From: Verrucomicrobiota bacterium
GTDB taxonomy: Bacteria > Verrucomicrobiota > Verrucomicrobiia > Opitutales > Opitutaceae
Length of the DNA stretch: 48,966 nucleotides
Assembly (NCBI GenBank): GCA_947471035.1
Contig: CANIWJ010000011.1
Location: 1-48,966 of the forward strand
Direction of reading: 5' to 3'
The translations under genes were made by a program, and so were the position numbers. The notes under the pieces were generated by a model, which saw only the letters and a list, made by a program, of their open reading frames with translations, ran no database searches and was not told the DNA's origin. Below are positions 46,301 through 48,966 of this stretch, one piece after another; the first letter of the stretch is position 1, and each line of letters begins with the position of its first letter.

Positions 46301-46549
46301 AAGGCCCAGATGGCCGCCGGCGTGGTCAACGCCAAGGCGCAGGTCGGCCAATACCTCGTCGCTTCCCAGCAACAGGCCAAACAGGAGAAAACCGCCGCCG
46401 CCGCCAAACAGGCGGTCACCGCCGAGATCACCCGCGTGGTTCAGACCGGCCTCACCGAAAAAGCCCAGTCCACCAAGGCCCAGGCCTCCGCCGGCCTCAC
46501 CACCGAACAGATGCAGGCCAAGGCCGCCCTCTGGTCCAAAGGCAGCTAA
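34370..46549 (+). CDS. Giant two-partner secretion exoprotein (TpsA, FHA-like)
   Basis: A 4059-residue predicted secreted adhesin. A basic N-terminus with a weak hydrophobic core (FRFCLCVALASQQLTAG) precedes the TPS domain (~40-300): GIVNWDSFNVGAGHAVNF and LINRNGIIIGADG are the FHA-type NQxS/NPNG-like signatures. Beta-helix follows to WLLDPKNITIG (~525). Residues ~545-1365 are FG-GAP-like repeats, after which FHA-type text resumes (NLNISAASLANSLSLG). MBG-like segments lie near ~1580 and ~1683. Fifteen YDG repeats span ~1767-3097. The last ~960 residues are Ala/Lys/Glu-rich, predicted helical with coiled coils, with no CdiA-type toxin motif. The TpsB gene follows 19 bp later. ATG 34370 has no Shine-Dalgarno; a promoter could not be assigned in the 146-bp upstream gap. 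Confidence 0.9.
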   Translation: MKSKSRPSRPKSAQELTVGQGFRFCLCVALASQQLTAGPLPSGATVVNGELRIQTAGTRMDINQSSKFGIVNWDSFNVGAGHAVNFNNGSGATLNRVTGLDASSINGRLTATGSLFLINRNGIIIGADGQVLTGGAFVASTLDISNADFLRGGGFSLFGNSPKGVTNLGKISSTTGDVLLAGYTVSNLGTITAPAGRVGLAAGTQIDVVTDAGWLNGAYAVSLGERDHNVTNEGRIQALAAELRTFNGNIYALAGNNTGLIQATGVTEKDGRVYLTAANGTVQSTGTVTATRGTDGGDIRIEAANVENYGGTQDVSGQSGGTITIKTDAITSDTAMLAKGASGAGGTITIDANREILLTSAGLLDASGTSAGGNITVRSGPGINLVSANLDATASEGQGGTVSLLGDRVSLLGATVDASGATGGGTVLVGGGYQGALVQEQANASRTYIGDKTTLRADATGESGQGGTVVAWADGTTEFAGTITARGGSASGNGGTVETSGLAGLGVSGTVDASARSASAANGQWLLDPKNITIGTVTDSMNEFRSTIEGFGSRPGADADTNGAGFGYSVSISGENAVVAGRLTGAIYIFESGAIAARIGGFSTGGYPSYQNPISARIVDDYIAVLDTSAYNPTYTGSFDYAYGAIYALAKGTGWRSGVVNSTAPNVAGYDGQITGLTPNFKSKVVNPEQAYSRDTQSIRFGHRFEMVKHTDGRVMVYVTDPDFDSDRTTNINVGAVYAAQIHDGGINFLQNISYQTMQTGGFPSVANAKLGTNMVATSEFVGASFDNGTAFWDDFFLYDPKGTITPLNQNFFTTSFAPAGSWVGEGTKSFFAANNVHMLSVFRSGTGQLSANSPSSPLNLNRGGLAYSGDTLLVSSDNAGRAQVLFYQNPESLINYGSSSPSFYATPGYTYIDPTANAASYISSIAIDGNYAMLGMPYASPLAAQYGRTQTGAVQQFRRINGTWTSRSATSDPAFANPYYLGPLNAADKFIASSNGVDLAIDGNTAIVGDAYYWDQIYGGTNSGRIYVYENGALAASLMGRGIGANIAISGNRIASTGGSSPYRVHLYEKGAAWRNGTANLTSTFDDSANIQSIALDGTTLAYGSPQAGPNALGKVNVFTNIGSGLSNPITLRNPQGVSGTADNFGSVIALSGNTLAASQSTRQLFDAAADGVGNYNVYLFENLANNWATATATRLAGSTLLSNVQDSAGFGFSLGLDNNTLAVGYQRDGQQFGASRGVYVFERTSTWANATTPVARLTAPITARNFGYDVDVDGNTIAVSSPSAGGAFVYGGHGTQTSFSPVFIFQKQDGWKNGAVNHVASLVPTTNEGSDVRPFGATIALSGNNLIASSTWGGGGYQTIRPVYHFTGPFDFSSRASFSTGPGGNLNISAASLANSLSLGTNITLQANNDITVSSAINVNNPTGDGGDLTLQAGRRILVNASITTDNGDLTLVANASGANASFRDAGERVVVLGRDTLNASVTLSLGTGNLVIAAADRFENRTGATDPFRFATVNPGRYLVYSTTPNQTGAPDLPNLQADLATTGRDWVYYNRAFNAASPIPSDLPAGDGFIYTVQPTLGVSVGNASITYGQTVSANLTLSSLTLGGNAVSGTVFGIPSTSSDLANLVNFGFANTVSIGTGGLANAGTYTGGITATAKPTVTTGTVYGVAVSTAGAGNLTVAKKTLDVRPDNATRTYRDANPAFSATYTGFVPGDSISVLDTAPTLSTTAVLASNIGNYAITATAGLDNNYAFNVTGPGQLSITRRDLALTGLTAVNRVYDATDIAPLSGTATIAPLGGDNVVIDTAFTQTAYFASKNFGTAKPVTTFTGFNLTGAQANNYNLVFPTNLTANVSRATLALGGITALDRDYDRSLAAALTGTATVAPLGSDSVSVSGTPSGTFANVNAGVAKPVTVSGLTLGGTDAANYVISSAGITATIRPLALDVTGLAALDKVYDATPAAPLAGTSTIAPLSGDTVTLSGTATGAFADKNVGTAKSVTVAGLSLSGTHAANYVLRVPTGLTAEITPADLALTGLSVLDRVYDATTVAALSGTATVNALGSDVVSVVASGAAASFLDTNVGTAKPVTVTGFTLTGDAANNYNLLQPAGLTATITARPITVSGFVANDKIYDATTSATGTGTVQFGGILSGDDATIDGSAFTIAFADTNVGTAKPLVLSGITVTGTAAANYDATSAFGFTASITPATLTVSGVTALDRLYNATNTVALSGGTLQGVQGSDSITFVTAAPTGSMVDKNIGDAKPVTASGYAVTGTAASNYVLTQPTGLTVNIAAAPLNLVGLSADKTYDGTRTAPLSVTGLDAVFSGDLVSADLSAVSAIYADKFAGLARPVTLTGLFGLSGNGAGNYTLAQPSALTGTIARRGITVSGLTIADKTYDGTVFADISGTGTFGGTITGDDLAINVGATTVTFADANAGVNKTVALSGVTLSGNDKDNYTATTPTGLTATILKKDLTVTGLAAVDRVYDRTLAASLTGTGALQGVLTGESITLDESTRTAAFADKNVGTAKSVTVSGLILSSTSLNNPNNYRLVSPALSASITPADASVIGLAAVDRVYDTTRTAPLTGTATLDFGSLNNVLASAESISLSGIATGTFTDKHVSLSPKSVTVSGLTLAGTDAANYTLRLPTTLSASVTRADLAITGASVANKTYDATLAATLSTRGVIAPLGADSVTLVTAAATASFLDKNVGTAKSVTASGYSLSGGDAGNYRLIDPAGLTASITQADLLVTGLTALDRFYDRTAIAQLSGTAGIAPLGSDVVTLTGTPTASFFDKSAGKNRPVTVTGFGITGTAAGNYNLVAPLLSATVNPRFVTIGGLSANDRTYDRTTAATLSGSATFTGFLPGDDLTFALSAITATFADKNVGLDKPVTLTGAGLRGTDASNYSQVLPFDLVADIAAKQLSVIGADAVDRVYDRTLNVVLTGGALSGTVTGDVVNLVTTSASGLIANKNAQTAPKPVTASGYAITGTDATNYALRQPTGIDVLIAPRQVDISGVQVAEKLFDGNTSATVSGGTLSNVVSGDALALVTTQGTASFATADVGNNKPVVLSGFTLAGDDAANYVLNAAPRTTGRILPSLKEITEVIPAEVLRASSTQATEVQRAQLVALAAAKGDKIPVIDLGKIVEQATTGLIITKPNLAILNTPLDQQDQLTKNYIAAAYAADAASNNLQTQAIGFRIANQIQKETGQQLNQTAKAIEVERGLRSLLVGQFEQVNNQLALANKNLEAIADAKRNIADFTQRLADAARLGRGSEVAEYQRIIDAAKAIVATEAKTLAQRDALALEAASGREKIAANDRKVAELETKKDELSTKLAEVESRLANVSGAMADAKAKAAAAAEKLAQAQAAGAAAYASSSTSLQQADALLALADSDVPAKTAATMVANDPLVKQFESKAATAAEVTNTVGQGLATVLSPAALAYAKSVADKINSGGVLDDSTAMRDSLVKSVPALRELQTQLDSVERTQAQEAAAMEARIAQTIAAKASVSAMFGITLTPEQQAQQAAQERARLNDRLNQLTGGALDLSKVPTKNADGEALTELERISIAILNKQLNTPQGAAGEAGTFAAGYKDRLNEAVAQEFGFSPEQALNDPRVLAKEVVNRQPFNSDGSLDKEQLAENMKVAASAYVNLSGSLKDEAIKQAATQDPTGAAQAYVGAEKAARDEFVKTYGAQPEDVITSKINARIDAYKNADSPEALLRVHAASMVPGGEMTIEAATKAYNDLKAGKSPDAVAKDMASNLWNGSGDGPSARDQAAQAARTAAAAQDAAITSLEQADKTGFFKASNTITGAAGEEFAKTFGGSPQELGIKALENPGDAANQVKNAAKDILTTPDGALNAVKGGIATYSNMADATLAAAKQQLDVVGAKFGDAGKAAAFVAKHGITAVTEVKNFMQDAASTLTGGLIAKSGPSKTEVENAIAFAKAQEEVARAESQKREDAMLLQYLKAAQDMARLKAQMAAGVVNAKAQVGQYLVASQQQAKQEKTAAAAKQAVTAEITRVVQTGLTEKAQSTKAQASAGLTTEQMQAKAALWSKGS
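36040..38480 (+). repeat. FG-GAP-like repeat segment inside the TpsA exoprotein
   Basis: Eight or so degenerate protein repeats follow the pattern F-G-x-x-(V/I)-x-(I/L)-x-G-N-x-(I/L/V)-(A/V), then a turn, then G-x-(V/I)-Y-(V/L)-(F/Y)-E. Examples are NFGYDVDVDGNTIAVSSP, GFGFSLGLDNNTLAVGYQ and SGRIYVYENGAL. The pattern suggests beta-propeller blades. The DNA here is visibly less GC-rich at third codon positions than on either side. Confidence 0.65.
39670..43662 (+). repeat. Fifteen tandem YDG-type repeats in the TpsA exoprotein
   Basis: I count fifteen units averaging about 266 bp (89 residues). Each begins near (L/I)-x-(V/L)-(T/S)-G-(L/V), with D-(R/K)-x-Y-(D/N)-x-T soon after. Each ends in G-x-x-(A/N)-N-Y. 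The K-N-V-G-T-A-K-(P/S)-V-T segment is near identical between several units even at DNA level. The pattern matches the YDG adhesin domain. Confidence 0.85.
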
Positions 46550-46568
46550 TCCCACCTAATCGCATCCC

Positions 46569-48416
46569 ATGCCTTCCTCTCTCCGCGTGAACCACTCCTT
46601 CTCCCTTCGCCTCGCCGCCGCCTGCCTGCTTCTGCCCGCACCCTTTGCGCTGGCCCAAGCCGCCAAGGTCCTCGGCCCCCAGTCTCCCCTCGAACAATAC
46701 CCCGCGCCCGTGGCCGAGCTGCCCTCCACGAAAGGCCTGATCGATTTCCCCGCCCTCATCGCCGCCCCCGGCGCGAACGACCGCGCCGTGATCACGCCCA
46801 CCTTGCGCCGCCTCCAACTGGAGTTCGTCGGCACCGCCGCCGCCGCTGCGCCGATCCCCGCCACCGACTTCGTGCTCCTGCAAGGCACCAGCAAGGTGGA
46901 CGCCGCCCAGCGCGCCGCGCTGATCGATGCGCTCACCACCAAACTCGCCATCTACCGCGACCTGCCGCTCACCCTTGGCGACGCCCGCTTCATCCAGCAG
47001 GACATCACCGACATCTACCGCGCCTCGGGCTACCCGCTCATGTCCGTGGTCGTGCCGCCCCAGGAAATCGTGGACGGTCAGCTCCGCGTGCAGATCAACG
47101 AATTCCGCCTCGAAGCCTACCGCGTCCAGTATGCCGACGGCCAGGGCGGCTACAGCGCCGAGGCCAAACACCGCAGCAGCGATGCCCGCCTCGCCCGCCT
47201 CTTCGACCCCTTGCTCGCCGAGCCCATCCTCCAGCAGGCCTCGCTCGATTCTAAAGTGAAGAAGCTCAACTCCGGTCCCTACCGCAGCGCCCGGGTCGTC
47301 TTCGAGCCCGGCCAGCAACTCGGCCAAAGCGTCGCCCAAATCCAGATCGACGAAAAACGCCCATGGAGCCTGCGCGCCGGCTACAACAACCACGCCACTA
47401 AATCCTCTGGCACCGACCGCTACTCCCTCGGCGGCGCGTTCGAGAACCCCTTGATCGAAGACCACCAAGTCTCGTTCAACGCTGTCACCGGCAACCGCAT
47501 CGAAGAGTTCGCCAACTACTCGCTCAACTACACCGTTCCCACGCTCCCCGGCCAGCGCCTTACCGCCAGCGCCAACTATTCCGACACCGCCTCGTCCACC
47601 ATCCCCGGCATCCCCGGTTCGGCCAGCACCACCCTGCAAAGCTCGCTCAAATACGAGTTGCCAATCTGGGAGCGGGAAAAGTTCCAATGGGGTGCCAACG
47701 CCACCGCCGCGTTTAACCAATACCAACGCGAGAGCCTGTTTAACTCCGTCGTGGTCGGCGGCGCGGATTACGATGCCGCCCAGCTCACCCTCAACAGCGT
47801 GCTCAACTGGAAGGAGGCCACCGCGACCAACCAGTTCGTGGCGGGCGTGATTTTTAATTTCGCCGGCCTGAGCGCGCGCAACAGCACCGCCGATTTCCAG
47901 CAGTTCTACAACACCGCCACCGGCGAACCCACCACCCGCCACTACGTCCTGAACTATGCTCGCGTGCAGCAACTCGGCCCCTGGCTTGCCGCCTTGGACG
48001 GCTGGTCCACCGAGACCCAGGTTTCCTGGCAGATCACCAACCAGCAGCTCGCGGGTGGAGACAACTTCTCGCTCGGCGGCGCCAACGCCTTCCGTGCCTA
48101 CCAATCCAGTGAAGTCAGTGGGGATAACGGGGCCTACCTCATCCAATTCCTGCACCTCAAGCCCTTGGGCGGCGAGCGCCTGGGCTTCGCCAAGACCTGG
48201 ATACAGGAAGTCGCGTTTTCCCCTTTTTACGAAATCGGCTTTGGCAGCTTTGAGCGCGGCGGCGAAGAGAGCCTATGGGATTACGGCCTGCAAATGAACC
48301 TCTCTGGTGCGAAATACTTCTCCACCACCGCCTCCGTGGCCGTGGCAGGGGAGGGCACCCGCGCCACCGGCCGCTACGACACCCAGTTCTACATCAGCTG
48401 CAGCCTGGCCTATTGA
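46569..48416 (+). CDS. Two-partner secretion transporter (TpsB, ShlB/FhaC type)
   Basis: A 615-residue outer-membrane Omp85-superfamily protein. A signal peptide (basic start, then LAAACLLLPAPFALAQA) is followed by a ~60-residue linker. A POTRA region follows: RDLPLTLGDARFIQQDITDIYRASGYPLMSVVVPPQEIVDGQLRVQINEF in consecutive parts. The 16-stranded barrel runs from ~RPWSLRAGYNNHATKSSG to the terminal aromatic SCSLAY. The L6 motif, normally VRGY/VRGF, reads FRAY in FSLGGANAFRAYQ, retaining the Arg but losing the Gly. It would bind the TPS domain of the upstream exoprotein and thread it across the outer membrane. The gap to tpsA is only 19 bp. Confidence 0.9.
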   Translation: MPSSLRVNHSFSLRLAAACLLLPAPFALAQAAKVLGPQSPLEQYPAPVAELPSTKGLIDFPALIAAPGANDRAVITPTLRRLQLEFVGTAAAAAPIPATDFVLLQGTSKVDAAQRAALIDALTTKLAIYRDLPLTLGDARFIQQDITDIYRASGYPLMSVVVPPQEIVDGQLRVQINEFRLEAYRVQYADGQGGYSAEAKHRSSDARLARLFDPLLAEPILQQASLDSKVKKLNSGPYRSARVVFEPGQQLGQSVAQIQIDEKRPWSLRAGYNNHATKSSGTDRYSLGGAFENPLIEDHQVSFNAVTGNRIEEFANYSLNYTVPTLPGQRLTASANYSDTASSTIPGIPGSASTTLQSSLKYELPIWEREKFQWGANATAAFNQYQRESLFNSVVVGGADYDAAQLTLNSVLNWKEATATNQFVAGVIFNFAGLSARNSTADFQQFYNTATGEPTTRHYVLNYARVQQLGPWLAALDGWSTETQVSWQITNQQLAGGDNFSLGGANAFRAYQSSEVSGDNGAYLIQFLHLKPLGGERLGFAKTWIQEVAFSPFYEIGFGSFERGGEESLWDYGLQMNLSGAKYFSTTASVAVAGEGTRATGRYDTQFYISCSLAY

Positions 48417-48418
48417 TC

Positions 48419-48476
48419 CGATGTAGGGCGGGGTCGCCGCACCCTGCCGTCCGATTTAGCCGGATAGGCTCTAAGC
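48419..48476. repeat. Short hairpin repeat plus fragment of the terminal repeat
   Basis: TGTAGGGCGGGGTCGCCG (48421-48438) folds with the following ACCCTGCC into an imperfect hairpin and recurs at 48720. TTAGCCGGATAGGCTCTAA (48456-48474) matches the ends of the palindromic repeats at 143-161 and 48949-48966. It lies between tpsB and tRNA-His. Confidence 0.75.
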
Positions 48477-48514
48477 CCCGCGAGTTTCGAGTTTTTACTC
48501 GGAAAGACAAAAAA

Positions 48515-48592
48515 TGGGGCGGCCAACGGGATTCGAACCCGCGACCCCTAGAATCACAATCTAGTGCTCTAACCAACTGAGCTATGGCCGCC
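48515..48592 (-). tRNA. tRNA-His (anticodon GTG)
   Basis: Read on the minus strand, a seven-base acceptor arm GCGGCCA pairs with TGGCCGC. T8-A9, a D-stem GCTC, the anticodon arm CTAGA-TTGTGAT-TCTAG with anticodon GTG, and a T-arm GCGGG-TTCGAAT-CCCGT follow in order. An extra G at -1 faces discriminator C73, the histidine identity pair, and CCA is encoded (48517-48515). A T-run follows immediately and may stop transcription. Confidence 0.97.
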
Positions 48593-48718
48593 GTAAGGGA
48601 GGCGAGAAAACCAAGCACGGCGGCCCGCCTGTCAACCCTTCTTCTTGTTCCCTCAATTTTTCGGGTGTAACACAAAGTGATGTCACGTTTGCCTCCTTGG
48701 GCGGGGAGAAGCTGAAAC

Positions 48719-48798
48719 CATGTAGGGCGGGGTCGCCGTCCCCCGCTGCCACATCAGCTCCGCGAGCCCGAACGTTGGAGTCCCGCCTTTAGGCGGTC
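48719..48798. repeat. Second copy of the short hairpin repeat
   Basis: TGTAGGGCGGGGTCGCCG recurs here (48721-48738), followed by CCCCCGC as hairpin partner. A second small hairpin, CCCGCCTTTAGGCGG (about 48782-48796), follows. No gene is visible between the tRNA and the window end. Confidence 0.7.
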
Positions 48799-48801
48799 CG
48801 A

Positions 48802-48965
48802 AGAGCCTATCCGGCTAACCAATGGAGTGGCGTTGAGCAGGAAAGCGGGTTCGGCCTAGGCGGCCGAGGCGGAGGTGGGCCTCTGGCCCGCCTCCCGGTC
48901 GGCCGCCTTGCCGGACGGCAAATTTCGCTCCTCGCGCCACTTCATTGGTTAGCCGGATAGGCTCT
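48802..48965. repeat. MITE-like palindromic element, right-end copy
   Basis: About 164 bp bounded by ~30-bp terminal inverted repeats. The left begins AGAGCCTATCCGGCTAACC and the right ends GGTTAGCCGGATAGGCTCT. The interior is itself palindromic with the same GGGCC-TCT-GGCC tip as the copy at 1-163, in inverted orientation. It carries no open frame. The window ends one base beyond it. Confidence 0.8.
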
Positions 48966-48966
48966 A

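Noticed and set aside
46300-46549. A CdiA-type contact-dependent inhibition toxin and immunity pair at the end of tpsA
   Set aside because: The C-terminus is plain helical sequence with no VENN-like motif, and the next gene is the transporter, not a small immunity protein.
46497-48155. A 552-codon minus-strand open frame opposite tpsB
   Set aside because: It is antisense of the TpsB barrel gene, with no signal, motif or plausible start context.

Overview
This 49 kb window looks like chromosomal DNA from a Verrucomicrobiota bacterium, most likely an Opitutales/Opitutaceae relative. That placement is an inference from three things: high GC content, diderm-type envelope genes (a two-partner secretion barrel, AsmA-like and ElyC-like proteins), and the near-absence of recognisable Shine-Dalgarno sequences. 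Almost every housekeeping gene is intact. Both ends lie in the same family of palindromic dispersed repeats, so the window is probably a whole assembly contig that broke in repeats.

Layout. Positions 1-163 hold one repeat copy, followed by a small two-helix membrane gene broken by a one-base frameshift (181-364) and a minus-strand LTA-synthase/sulfatase-type membrane enzyme (601-2586). A tightly packed plus-strand run (2847-10203) encodes a site-2-type M50 protease, an overlapping AAA ATPase / TOPRIM-like pair, an Aas-type acyltransferase-acyl-ACP synthetase, an amidohydrolase and a membrane-anchored subtilase. Next come citramalate synthase (minus), an ElyC-like DUF218 protein (minus), serine acetyltransferase (plus), a xylose-isomerase-like TIM barrel (minus) and rpsU (minus). 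The plus-strand cluster tyrA-aroA-cmk-plsC serves aromatic amino acid, nucleotide and phospholipid synthesis, and an unrecognised 137-aa gene with a shared terminator follows it.

Middle part. trpS and an EamA transporter lie on the minus strand. They are divergent from prfC across an intergenic region that holds a strong palindrome. A minus-strand group (YkgJ-like, DUF748/AsmA-like, peroxiredoxin) meets a membrane class III cyclase, and a dimeric dUTPase follows. A disordered Pro/Ala-rich and RGG-rich protein ends at a strong terminator. Then come murA and ruvB (plus) and an EEP-family hydrolase (minus).

Right part. A two-partner secretion locus fills 34370-48416. It has a 4059-residue TpsA exoprotein and its TpsB outer-membrane transporter 19 bp downstream. 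The exoprotein is mosaic: a TPS domain and beta-helix, an approximately 820-residue FG-GAP-like propeller region inserted into the beta-helix, MBG-like segments, fifteen YDG repeats, and an approximately 960-residue helical/coiled-coil C-terminus. I consider this the most unusual system here. The window closes with tRNA-His (G-1:C73, CCA encoded) set among short hairpin repeats and a MITE-like 164-bp element.

Gene functions come from family motifs read by eye. No database search was possible.
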